Translations under genes and position numbers: made by a program
Shown here: piece by piece, positions 28,487 through 36,769 of the stretch
How the letters are laid out: each line of letters opens with the position of its first letter
Numbering within the stretch: position 1 is the first letter of the stretch
NCBI RefSeq assembly: GCF_017811155.1
Contig: NZ_JACVCV010000008.1
Coordinates: 214,615-278,614 of the forward strand
Direction: 5' to 3'
DNA length: 64,000 bases
Source: Lunatimonas salinarum
Lineage (GTDB): Bacteria; Bacteroidota; Bacteroidia; Cytophagales; Cyclobacteriaceae
The notes under the pieces: generated by a model
What the model saw: the letters and a program-made list of their open reading frames with translations, nothing else
The model's database searches: none
Told to the model about the DNA's origin: nothing

Positions 28487-29464
28487 CTAAACGGGGATGC
28501 TTTTGCTTTCGTTCCCGGATGCCCACCGCAGTGTCTCCGTCAACGGGCGAAAGGAAAATCCGCTCAACTCCGCCGCTTTTTTATTTTCGTAAACCAGCGG
28601 CTTGCCTGCAATCAACCCATTAAGGCCATCAAACTTTCCATAAGTCTTTCGTTTTAAGAAAAACGGCAAGAGGCTTTTCCAGCTATTTGCGCTCCTCCAG
28701 GGGAATAACTCATTGACTGGAGCAGATTTAAATGCCTCACGCAGATGGACCAAAAGATCCGGGAACGGAATGCTCCCGTTGCTAATAATGTACCGTGAAT
28801 TCCACTCGCCATCCTTTACCAGCTTTGCGATAAGCGCACTCGCATCCCGAATGTCGGAATAATTGAAATTTCCTGCATTGGACCCGTAGGCGGATTTAAG
28901 CAAATACTGATAAATGTGGGCACTCGAGCGGCAATCTGAAATTTTTGGCAATAACGTGGTCGGGTTGAAGACCATCACCTCCAGTCCCTCTTGTGCACCC
29001 CTCCAAACCTCGAGTTCGGCGAGGTGTTTGGATACCGCATAGGGGGAATTTAGATCTGAGGTGGTCCACTTATATTGTTCATTGATGATATCTGTATCCG
29101 GATCTATCCCCAGGGCAGATGCGGAACTGATAAATACCAGTCGCTTGATGCCTGTGCTAAGGAGGGCGTTTACCACGTTTGTCGTGCCTTCTAGGTTTAC
29201 CTTGAGCAAGTCACCCTCCCCTGGCAGATCGACCGGGACCAAGCCTGCTGCATGGATCACGATATCCACATCCTTAAAAGCGGCTTCCAGCGACTGAAAA
29301 TCGTTGATATCACCCTCGTGCCAAGTAACCTCCGTACTCAAATCGCCTAAGAGATCCAGTTTACTCTGTTTCCTCTTCAATCCATGCAGTATTCCCAGCC
29401 CTGCAAATTCCCTTGCAAGGTAACTTCCCAATAGGCCGGTGATACCAGTGATCAGTACCTTCAT
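28487..29464 (-). CDS. NAD-dependent epimerase/dehydratase (extended SDR)
   Basis: A 325-residue extended short-chain dehydrogenase: Rossmann GITGLLGSYLA at residues 7-17, the D-V-V/I-H-A-A-G segment near 70, SSASALG near 115 and catalytic YAVSKHLAE (Y…K) near 142. Family members modify nucleotide sugars or flavonoid-like carbonyl compounds; the substrate is undetermined. Its ATG overlaps the stop of the PHP-phosphatase gene by four bases, tying it to rfbC and the capsule-type phosphatase, so a nucleotide-sugar role is favoured. Confidence 0.9.
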   Translation of the reverse strand: MKVLITGITGLLGSYLAREFAGLGILHGLKRKQSKLDLLGDLSTEVTWHEGDINDFQSLEAAFKDVDIVIHAAGLVPVDLPGEGDLLKVNLEGTTNVVNALLSTGIKRLVFISSASALGIDPDTDIINEQYKWTTSDLNSPYAVSKHLAELEVWRGAQEGLEVMVFNPTTLLPKISDCRSSAHIYQYLLKSAYGSNAGNFNYSDIRDASALIAKLVKDGEWNSRYIISNGSIPFPDLLVHLREAFKSAPVNELFPWRSANSWKSLLPFFLKRKTYGKFDGLNGLIAGKPLVYENKKAAELSGFSFRPLTETLRWASGNESKSIPV

Positions 29465-30210
29465 AGCGAAGAATTAACCAACGGTAAGGACATTAGTTTT
29501 TCGTAATATCTTTCGTTTGGCAGATTTTCAAGCGCGTCGAGGTATCGTTGGTTATGGCAGTCGGTACCGACCAACTTTACCAACTGCATATCGATTAGCT
29601 TTTCGGCAAATTTCTTCACCGGCTTGGAGTAATATCCCGTAAGCGACAATAGATTTAACTGAAAATAGATATTCCGCTCTGCCAGTGACTCCAGCAGGGA
29701 TGGATTCTGATGCAGGTACAGGTATCGCTCCGGATGGGCATAAATGGGCTTATACCCCGCAGTCTCCAAGCGAAACAACGTATCTTCCAAAATATGGGTC
29801 TTGTTCATAAATCCGGTTTCCACCAAGATCATATTATCTCCAAGTGTCAACAGCGGCTCCTTTTTTAGAATCTTATCGTAAAAAAGCTCATCCAAATAAT
29901 ACTCAGCCGCCGCTTCCAGTTGGATATCTATTCCCTCTTTCGCAACGGCCTTCCTGAGGGCCTCCAAGCCCCCTTGGATGATTTCAGGGGTGTTTTTATA
30001 AAACTCACTCATGATATGGGGGGTCATGATCAGTTTTTGAAGTCCCCAGCCTTTCAAACGCTTAATCAGCTCCAAAGAATCTTCCATGGTTTGGGCCCCA
30101 TCGTCTATCCCCGGGATTAGGTGGCTATGCATATCCACCTTCATCCACGAAAGGTCCAAGGGAAGGTTTTCTTTGGGTCTCTTCTTTTTAAATATATCTA
30201 ACAACGACAT
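29461..30210 (-). CDS. CpsB/CapC-type PHP tyrosine phosphatase
   Basis: A 249-residue PHP-domain phosphatase of the CpsB/YwqE group, which dephosphorylates tyrosine kinases that control polysaccharide export. Metal ligands are visible in MHSHLIPGIDDG near residue 25, TPHIM near 66, AHPERY near 170 and GTDCHNQRY near 220. Start ATG 30210 overlaps the rfbC stop in the sequence TAATG, so upstream in-frame codons are ignored. No Wzc-like kinase is present in this window. Confidence 0.9.
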   Translation of the reverse strand: MSLLDIFKKKRPKENLPLDLSWMKVDMHSHLIPGIDDGAQTMEDSLELIKRLKGWGLQKLIMTPHIMSEFYKNTPEIIQGGLEALRKAVAKEGIDIQLEAAAEYYLDELFYDKILKKEPLLTLGDNMILVETGFMNKTHILEDTLFRLETAGYKPIYAHPERYLYLHQNPSLLESLAERNIYFQLNLLSLTGYYSKPVKKFAEKLIDMQLVKLVGTDCHNQRYLDALENLPNERYYEKLMSLPLVNSSL

Positions 30211-30761
30211 TAAAGCCCTCCTCCACTCAATTTTTGAAATTCCTCCAACGTCGGCAACGCCAGGTCTTTGTCGGACAGCAACGGACGGGACACGCCCCAT
30301 TGGATGTTAAGCTGAGTATCATCCCAGATAATTCCTCCTTCACTGGCTTTATGATACAAATTGGAACACTTGTAAGAAAATATGGCATCCTCCCAAACAG
30401 CAAAACCATGGGCAAAGCCTTTTGGGATATACAGCATGTTCTGTAGATTGGCATCTAGCACGACAGCGTGATACTGACCAAATGTGGGGGATCCCTTTCT
30501 TAGGTCCACACAGACATCGAGCACTTTGCCTACGATCACTCGTGCAAGCTTGGCCTGTGCAAACTCACCGGTCTGAAAATGGAGCCCTCTCACAATGTCC
30601 CGTTCCGAAAAGGACTGATTATCCTGCATCCATACCGTTGGCAGACCATGCTTCTCAAAGACATCCTGTTTATAAGTCTCCAAAAAATATCCTCGCTCGT
30701 CCCGAAATATCTTGGGGTAGATTTCCACGACATCCTTTATGGGTGTTTCTCGTATCTCCAT
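30210..30761 (-). CDS. rfbC: dTDP-4-dehydrorhamnose 3,5-epimerase
   Basis: A 183-residue RmlC cupin that epimerises dTDP-4-keto-6-deoxyglucose on the way to dTDP-rhamnose. Conserved features are F-x-D-x-R-G-Y-F-x-E-x-Y in the N-terminus (FRDERGYFLETY), the catalytic-His segment RGLHFQ near 62, KLARVIVGKVLDVCVDLRKGSPTFGQY near 75-100 and the IPKGFAHGF loop near 118. The other rml genes are not in the window. First gene of the minus-strand envelope run. Confidence 0.95.
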   Translation of the reverse strand: MEIRETPIKDVVEIYPKIFRDERGYFLETYKQDVFEKHGLPTVWMQDNQSFSERDIVRGLHFQTGEFAQAKLARVIVGKVLDVCVDLRKGSPTFGQYHAVVLDANLQNMLYIPKGFAHGFAVWEDAIFSYKCSNLYHKASEGGIIWDDTQLNIQWGVSRPLLSDKDLALPTLEEFQKLSGGGL

Positions 30762-30896
30762 GGGTATGCTGCTATCTGGTGTGATTTATACGAATGTTGG
30801 AATAGACAGAAAAGTCAGGAATATCAAGTACCGATACTTTCTGCCTATTTTTCTTCAAAATTAGCTAAATTTAACCTGCTAAAATAGCGCTATAGT

Positions 30897-30904
30897 TAAT
30901 TTTG
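30897..30904 (+). promoter_or_regulatory. -7 box for hflX
   Basis: TAATTTTG matches TAnnTTTG exactly. It would give a leader of roughly 110 bases before the hflX ATG at 31020; no strong hairpin is seen in that leader. Confidence 0.45.
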
Positions 30905-31019
30905 TGCCATTCCGTCGGTTTAGGCACAGGGTTTGACCGATCATACTCCCATGGAGCAACAGAAAAGGCAAGCAAAGGTTAGCTACACAAGGGGGTTTTA
31001 AGAGTTAAGAAAAGGTTAG

Positions 31020-32297
31020 ATGAGCAAATACACAAGAAAACTAAAGAAATTAATCGACACCGCTCCAGAACAGGAAAAAGCCGTGTTGGTGGCACTGATT
31101 CATCAGCAGGACACAGACCGGGTGATCCAAGAGCACTTGGATGAGCTTGCGCTGCTGACCGAGACGCTCGGTGCTGAAGCCATCCACCGATTTACACAGC
31201 GGCTGGAAAAGCCGGATATCCGCACCTTTGTGGGATCGGGGAAGCTGGAGGAAATCAAGTCCTATATCGAGTTTTTTGAAGTGGATATGATCATCTTTGA
31301 CGATGACCTATCTCCATCACAGATGCGGAATCTTGAAAATGAACTAAAGGTCAAGGTTTACGATCGTTCCTTGTTAATTCTTGACATTTTTCTTCAAAGA
31401 GCCCAAACAGCGCAAGCGAAAACTCAGGTAGAATTGGCCCGGTATCAATACTTGTTACCCCGACTTACGCGGATGTGGACCCACTTAGAGCGACAACGGG
31501 GTGGAACTTCTACCCGCGGCGGTGCCGGTGAGAAAGAAATTGAAACGGATAAAAGGGATATACGTGCCAAGATCACCTTGCTAAAACAGAAGCTCGATAA
31601 AATCGAAAAGCAGGGAATTACCCAGCGAAAAGGCAGAACAGGCATCGTGCGCGTAGCCATGGTGGGATACACCAACGTAGGAAAGAGCACCCTGATGCGC
31701 CTGATGACCAAAGCGGACGTATTGGCCGAAGATAAGCTATTTGCCACGGTTGACTCTACGGTGCGAAAGGTAGTGCTCGAAAACCTGCCATTTTTGCTTT
31801 CCGACACCGTGGGCTTCATACGGAAGTTGCCTACCCACCTGATCGAGTCTTTTAAGTCAACCTTGGCAGAAATCAAGGAAGCCGATCTGTTGGTGCACGT
31901 GGTGGACGTATCCCATCCGGGCTTTCAAGATCAGATCAACGTCGTAAACCAGACCCTTAACGAATTGGGGGCGGGTGACAAGCCGGTGATTTTGGTCTTC
32001 AATAAGATTGATATTGCCCCGAAGATGCCCGACGAAGAGGTACTGATGCAAATGACTGAACTTGAGGTCGAGGAGGCTGGATACATCGACTTTGAAAAAC
32101 TCGAAGAAAGCTATACCAAAAAATTAGCCATTAAACCGGTTTTTATGGCTGCGGAGTCTGGGATAAATATAGAAGAATTCCGGAGTGTGCTGACCGGAGA
32201 AGTCAAGAAAATACACCAAAAAATGTACCCCCATTACCTGGAGGATGAGGTTTTTGACTTATCTCGATTTACCGACGAAGGAGAGGAAACCTACTAA
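31020..32297 (+). CDS. hflX: Ribosome-associated GTPase HflX
   Basis: A 425-residue HflX, which splits stalled or hibernating 70S ribosomes under stress. The N-terminal domain has FVGSGKLEEIK and the linker GGTSTRGGAGEKEIETDKR (about 161-180); the G domain has G1 GYTNVGKST near 217, G3 DTVGF near 263 and G4 NKID near 330. The C-terminal tail is short. Its last four bases overlap the convergent methyltransferase gene. Confidence 0.96.
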   Translation: MSKYTRKLKKLIDTAPEQEKAVLVALIHQQDTDRVIQEHLDELALLTETLGAEAIHRFTQRLEKPDIRTFVGSGKLEEIKSYIEFFEVDMIIFDDDLSPSQMRNLENELKVKVYDRSLLILDIFLQRAQTAQAKTQVELARYQYLLPRLTRMWTHLERQRGGTSTRGGAGEKEIETDKRDIRAKITLLKQKLDKIEKQGITQRKGRTGIVRVAMVGYTNVGKSTLMRLMTKADVLAEDKLFATVDSTVRKVVLENLPFLLSDTVGFIRKLPTHLIESFKSTLAEIKEADLLVHVVDVSHPGFQDQINVVNQTLNELGAGDKPVILVFNKIDIAPKMPDEEVLMQMTELEVEEAGYIDFEKLEESYTKKLAIKPVFMAAESGINIEEFRSVLTGEVKKIHQKMYPHYLEDEVFDLSRFTDEGEETY

Positions 32298-33682
32298 TCC
32301 ATGCGGATCCGCCATTCCTTGGGATAGTAATTGTTTATCCGGCTACCCAAATTCTTCACCCAGCCTAACGCGTGCCCCAGATAAGTGACCAACACCCATC
32401 CTGAGGGCGCTTGTTCCAGCGGAAATGTTTCCTTTCGTAGGAACGATAGCGCCTGATCCAGTGAGACATCCACCTTGCTTACGCGATGCTTTGGAAGGAT
32501 GGAGAGTGCCCACTCATGGCTTGGAATCCAACTATTATGGTTCATTTCTCCGAGTGCGATCCCCATATAACGAAGGTTCAGGTGGTTTGCGATAAATTCG
32601 AAGGTAGGTTGGAATTCCTTCGGAAACAAAAAGTAGGCTCCGCCCAATGCGTAAAAGGAGGATTCCTCCACAGAAGGCACCTGTTTGGCCAGTTCATCGG
32701 CTAGCAGCTTGCCGTTGATCCGTTTCAGGTGGGGATGCCGGAATTCCTTTTGCATCTTGGGTGTGGCAATTGTGGCAGTAGAGGCCCGCTTCATCACGCT
32801 GATGAAAAACCCTTCTCCTGCCACCATGTGTGGAAAAAAACGGTATCCAAAGAAGTCCCCTGCATCGGTCTTGATGTGGCTTTCCACGATCCCCCACTCA
32901 GCTGGTACTGGAATCTGTACAGGCTCAAAGGAAAATTCCTCCGCCAGAAAGCGAATATTTTCCTCATTTTCGCGGCTATTGTACGTGCAGGTAGCATACA
33001 CTAGATAGCCTCCGGCCTTGGGAAGCGCACCTACTTCGTCGAGAATTCGCCGCTGACGCACAGCACAATGCGTCACATGATCCGGCGACCATTCGGCGAT
33101 GGCGTTCGGATCCTTTCGAAACATGCCTTCGCCCGAACAGGGTGCATCTACCAGAACCAAATCAAACAACCCCTTCAACGGCTCAAAATGCGAGGCGTCG
33201 TTTTGGGTTACTACGGTGTTTCCAATGCCCCATTTGACGATATTTTCCTTGAGTACTTGCGCCCTGCTTGAAATCACCTCGTTGGCTACAAGGATGCCTT
33301 GCTTACCTAGGTAGGAGGCTAAGAGGGTTGATTTTCCGCCTGGAGCGGCACAAAGGTCCAAAAACACCGCGTCCTTGGGAACTGAGAGAGCAGATAGTAC
33401 ATGGGAAAGAAAGGTAGAGGAGGCTTCCTGCACATAATAGGCCCCCGCATGAAACAACGGATCCAAGGTAAACGAAGGACGACTTCGGAGTAGGCTGGCT
33501 TCCGGACACCAGGGTACCGGAAGTGTCTCCTCAAATCCCGCGAGGGGTTTAAAAGGGTTTAACCGAACACTGGTCACGGGCTCTTCTTGCAAGGAAGCTA
33601 AAAAAGAGGGGATTTCATTTGGTTCCAACACATCTTCGAGGGATTGTACGAAGGATTTCGGCAGGGGAGAATCGGTTTCCAT
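32294..33682 (-). CDS. RsmF/NOL1-NOP2-Sun family RNA cytosine-C5 methyltransferase
   Basis: A 462-residue SAM-dependent RNA m5C methyltransferase. SAM site DLCAAPGGKST near 110, catalytic DAPCSGEGMF near 180 and TCTYN near 230 (the two cysteines of the family), plus the YYVQEASS motif and a C-terminal RsmF-type extension with PUA-like features. It methylates 16S rRNA in relatives (RsmF, C1407). ATG 33682 is chosen over an in-frame GTG at 33721 because homologues begin just before the LPKSF segment. Confidence 0.92.
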   Translation of the reverse strand: METDSPLPKSFVQSLEDVLEPNEIPSFLASLQEEPVTSVRLNPFKPLAGFEETLPVPWCPEASLLRSRPSFTLDPLFHAGAYYVQEASSTFLSHVLSALSVPKDAVFLDLCAAPGGKSTLLASYLGKQGILVANEVISSRAQVLKENIVKWGIGNTVVTQNDASHFEPLKGLFDLVLVDAPCSGEGMFRKDPNAIAEWSPDHVTHCAVRQRRILDEVGALPKAGGYLVYATCTYNSRENEENIRFLAEEFSFEPVQIPVPAEWGIVESHIKTDAGDFFGYRFFPHMVAGEGFFISVMKRASTATIATPKMQKEFRHPHLKRINGKLLADELAKQVPSVEESSFYALGGAYFLFPKEFQPTFEFIANHLNLRYMGIALGEMNHNSWIPSHEWALSILPKHRVSKVDVSLDQALSFLRKETFPLEQAPSGWVLVTYLGHALGWVKNLGSRINNYYPKEWRIRMD

Positions 33683-33814
33683 GCGTTTCGGGGTTTCGTA
33701 AAGGTCGCGGGGCAACGTCACGGCAAAAATAGATTTTATCGGAGACTATGCACCATAAACGATGGTTTTATGCCTAAATTCGCTGTGGCTAGGCAGCAAT
33801 TAGATAAAGGAACT

Positions 33815-34507
33815 ATGCGCGGTACCCTTCGAAAAATAGTAAAATCCTTGCTCCGGCTGCTGTTGGGCCTGATAGTTTTTTCGTGGGTCATGGTGGCAGT
33901 CTACCGATTGGTCCCGGTATGGATAACGCCCCTCATGGTGATACGGGCTACCGAATCGCTTTTGGGGCCGGAGGAGTTTTCAGCGCCGCATCAATCTTGG
34001 GTTCCTTATGAACGTATTTCGCCCCACGTGGTACTGGCGGTTATCGCTTCCGAAGATCAAAAGTTCCCCTCCCACAATGGTTTTGACTGGGAGGCCATTG
34101 CGCAGGCACGAAAGGAAATAGCAACCGGCAAACGCTTTCGAGGGGGTAGCACCATTACCAATCAAACCGCCAAAAACGTATTTCTTTGGCCTGCAAGAAA
34201 CCTCCTGAGAAAGGGCTTAGAGGCCTATTTTTCGCTTTTAATCGAATTTGGATGGGGAAAACGCCGCATCATGGAAGTGTACCTGAACGTGATTGAAATG
34301 GGCAATGGCATTTACGGCATTGAGGAAGCGGCACGGCACTATTTTAAAAAATCCGCAGCGGACCTATCCCCTCGGGAAGCCGCCCTAATCGCCGCGGTAT
34401 TGCCCAATCCACGCCGCTGGAACCCCGCCCAGCCGACCAACTACATCCGAAACCGACAAAGCTGGATTTTGAGAAACATGCGGAACCTCGGCCAGGTCGA
34501 CCTTTAG
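33815..34507 (+). CDS. mtgA: Monofunctional biosynthetic peptidoglycan transglycosylase
   Basis: A 230-residue GT51 glycosyltransferase that polymerises lipid II. One N-terminal TM anchor (LLLGLIVFSWVMVAVY) is followed by catalytic Glu motif ASEDQKFPSHNGFD near 85 and RGGSTITNQTAKN near 108, and EVYLNVIEMGNGIYGIEEAA near 148. No transpeptidase domain follows. ATG 33815 is preferred; an ATG at 33770 would add a basic tail. A near-consensus -7 box TAAATTCG lies at 33775-33782. Confidence 0.94.
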   Translation: MRGTLRKIVKSLLRLLLGLIVFSWVMVAVYRLVPVWITPLMVIRATESLLGPEEFSAPHQSWVPYERISPHVVLAVIASEDQKFPSHNGFDWEAIAQARKEIATGKRFRGGSTITNQTAKNVFLWPARNLLRKGLEAYFSLLIEFGWGKRRIMEVYLNVIEMGNGIYGIEEAARHYFKKSAADLSPREAALIAAVLPNPRRWNPAQPTNYIRNRQSWILRNMRNLGQVDL

Positions 34508-34602
34508 TCATTCCCTATTTACTTACACCCGGGTGGTATGCAGCCATTTTCAAAACCAAGGGTAGAATCCATTGCTGCCGCAGAAGCATGGTTGGATAGG
34601 GT

Positions 34603-35205
34603 TTACTTGCGAATCTTTCCGAGAAAGCGAGTTGCAAAATTTGGCCGATCCTCGGTCAAGGTAAAATCGTCTTCGCTTACCCGCTTCACACTTTCGATAG
34701 TATAAAAAGCCTTTTCGTTTACCTTCTTCACCTTGGCCACAAAGTCCTTTAGATTTTCCCGTTTCAAAACGGTAAAGAGCAACTGCACCCTACCATAGCG
34801 ACCCTCCGCACCCACAATCGTAAAGCGGTGTCCCTTTTCTTTCATGTATTCGACCAACTGCGGCATGGGCTCGGGCGTAATTACCCTGACCAGTACCCGC
34901 CCCAACGCCAACTTTTCCTCGATGGTCATTCCCACCCAAATGCCCATCGCAAATCCCCCTGAATAGGCAATGTAGGAGAGGGGGTTATTGATGTTTTGGA
35001 AAATCTGTCCAATCGCCAAGAGCCAAATCAAAGCCTCGAAAAACCCCATGATCGGCGCAATGTATTTCTTCCCGGACATCACAAACACGATCCGCAAGGT
35101 GTTGATCGAAACATCCCCAATACGCGCCAGGAATATCAAAAGCGGCATGATCAAATAGTTGAAAATGCTTTCAGATATTCCATACGTCGCTAGGTATTCT
35201 TGCAT
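34603..35205 (-). CDS. DUF2179/DUF5698 membrane protein
   Basis: A 200-residue protein with three TM helices in the first 100 residues (LIMPLLIFLARIGDVSINTLRIVFVMSG is diagnostic of the UPF0316/DUF5698 fold) and a C-terminal DUF2179 domain of two alpha-beta repeats (TIVGAEGRYGRVQLLFTVLKR). The function of the family is unknown; DUF2179 resembles small-ligand-binding domains. ATG 35205 is chosen as the first Met before the TM block. It follows the MFS gene by 40 bases. Confidence 0.86.
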   Translation of the reverse strand: MQEYLATYGISESIFNYLIMPLLIFLARIGDVSINTLRIVFVMSGKKYIAPIMGFFEALIWLLAIGQIFQNINNPLSYIAYSGGFAMGIWVGMTIEEKLALGRVLVRVITPEPMPQLVEYMKEKGHRFTIVGAEGRYGRVQLLFTVLKRENLKDFVAKVKKVNEKAFYTIESVKRVSEDDFTLTEDRPNFATRFLGKIRK

Positions 35206-35245
35206 GATAATGGGCTTGGTAAATGGCAAAGTTATCGATAAAGCA

Positions 35246-36421
35246 CTAAACCTTCTTATTCTTACCTGCAAAATAGCCAAATCCTGCGAAGAACAGTGAT
35301 GTAATGAGGACCAAGTAGATCAAATGATCCCAATCTTGCCACTGATCCATGGCTACCCCGAAGAGTACCGGCCCTAAAGCAGCCAAGTAGTATCCGGTAG
35401 ACTGCGCCATCCCAGAAAGCGCCGCAGTCGTTCGATCATTGGCTGTTCGCAAGGTGATCAGCGTATAGGCCATACTCAGACTAGCGCCCATACAGAGACC
35501 CGAAAGACAAAGGCCTCCGATATTCCACGCAATAGATGTCGAAAATAACAGGCCAAACCCTACCAAATAACAGCCTCCAAGCACCAAGATCATACGTGAC
35601 TGCGCACGGAACCTTACTGCAATAATGGGTGCCAAAAAGGTTCCAATCAACGCCACAAGCTGCATAAGCGACAGGATGAGACCCGCATTTACGGGACTCA
35701 CACCACGGGCAATAAACAGACCGGGAAGCCAAGTAATCAGCGTAAAAAAAAGCAGCGACTGCACCCCCATAAATAGGGAAACCTGCCAGGCAAGCTTGGA
35801 CTTCCATACGTTCACTATCGGACTGTTTTGCGGGCTTTGGGTAACCGCCTTTTGGGGTTTCACCTGTGGCAACCAAACCAAAATGGCAGTAGCCAATAGC
35901 ATAATCCAAGCTACCAAGGATCCTCGCCAGCCTAACCCCAAATCCACCGCCAATGGTACACTCACGGCAGAAGCAATCGCCGCCACCAGCGTCATCACTG
36001 TGGCATAGATACCGGTGATCTTCCCTACCTTGCCGGGCATGCGAACCTTTACGAGCGGGATGAGCAGTACATTGCATATCACAATGCCAATACCTGTAAG
36101 GCCTGTTCCCAGGAAAAGCAATACGGGTCCTCCGGTCACCCGGAGCAAAATCCCCACCCCAATAATGATCATTCCCAAAAGTATCGCCCGTGCATATCCC
36201 ATACGGCGGCCAATGGCTGCTGAAAACAACGAAAAGGTGGCGAAGGTGAGTAGTGGCAAGGTGGTCAAAAAACCGGCAAGCCCATTGGAGAGACCCAAGT
36301 CTGAGCGGATCATAGGGATCAATGGCCCAACGCTCGTGATAGTCGGCCTGAGCGTGGCAGCGACCAAAATGATGCCCAAGAGAAGGTACGTAGGCTGGTT
36401 TGGGTGTCGTAGGGTTACCAT
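35246..36421 (-). CDS. MFS transporter, CynX/NimT type
   Basis: A 391-residue major facilitator with 12 hydrophobic segments. The N-terminal LRPTITSVGPLIPMIRSDLGLSNGLAGFLTTLPLLTFA-like region, including the P-rich TM1 and GRRMGY loop, is typical of the CynX/NimT (cyanate or 2-nitroimidazole) branch. The exported or imported compound is unknown. An exact -7 box (TATTTTTG) lies six bases before its ATG, so it may be translated from a leaderless message. Confidence 0.9.
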   Translation of the reverse strand: MVTLRHPNQPTYLLLGIILVAATLRPTITSVGPLIPMIRSDLGLSNGLAGFLTTLPLLTFATFSLFSAAIGRRMGYARAILLGMIIIGVGILLRVTGGPVLLFLGTGLTGIGIVICNVLLIPLVKVRMPGKVGKITGIYATVMTLVAAIASAVSVPLAVDLGLGWRGSLVAWIMLLATAILVWLPQVKPQKAVTQSPQNSPIVNVWKSKLAWQVSLFMGVQSLLFFTLITWLPGLFIARGVSPVNAGLILSLMQLVALIGTFLAPIIAVRFRAQSRMILVLGGCYLVGFGLLFSTSIAWNIGGLCLSGLCMGASLSMAYTLITLRTANDRTTAALSGMAQSTGYYLAALGPVLFGVAMDQWQDWDHLIYLVLITSLFFAGFGYFAGKNKKV

Positions 36422-36426
36422 TTGGG

Positions 36427-36434
36427 CAAAAATA
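36427..36434 (-). promoter_or_regulatory. -7 box abutting the MFS start codon
   Basis: Read on the minus strand this is TATTTTTG, an exact TAnnTTTG match, ending five bases before the ATG. The arrangement repeats that of uvrA. Confidence 0.42.
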
Positions 36435-36629
36435 CGTTAAAATACCAGTGGTTCGTTAATCCTATTACGTTAATTATCGGTTATACTTAGGAAGGTTACT
36501 TGAAAACGTTTAAAAAAATGGGGGTTAAAAAATAGTTAAACCTATAACCCCCCATTTTAATACATAAAAACTATCAGTTTGAAAAGTTGCTTAATCACCC
36601 GGTGTAAAGGTAAGGCAATGATTTGGCTA

Positions 36630-36657
36630 AAAAAATACCCCGATCGGGGTATTTTTT
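36630..36657. terminator. Perfect 28-bp palindromic terminator
   Basis: Six A, TACCCC, GATC, GGGGTA and six T form a perfect 28-bp palindrome that can terminate in either direction. It serves the phosphoesterase gene ending at 36770 on the minus strand. A shorter relative of the same sequence occurs at 62883-62904. Confidence 0.8.
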
Positions 36658-36769
36658 ACCCTTTTTTCCATATTTTTTGTCCGTTTTCGGACATTTTTTA
36701 TCACTGGAAGTCGAATTTCAACGACTGCGGATCGCATCGGCCTAAAATGAGGCCCCTTTGCCCCGCGAC

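Larger units (their letters stand above)
36422..36769. other. Gene-free 348-base interval
   Basis: The AT-rich interval between the MFS and phosphoesterase genes (both minus) holds the MFS -7 box near its left end and a fully palindromic terminator at 36630-36657. No convincing open frame, tRNA or repeat array is seen in the remainder. Confidence 0.6.
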
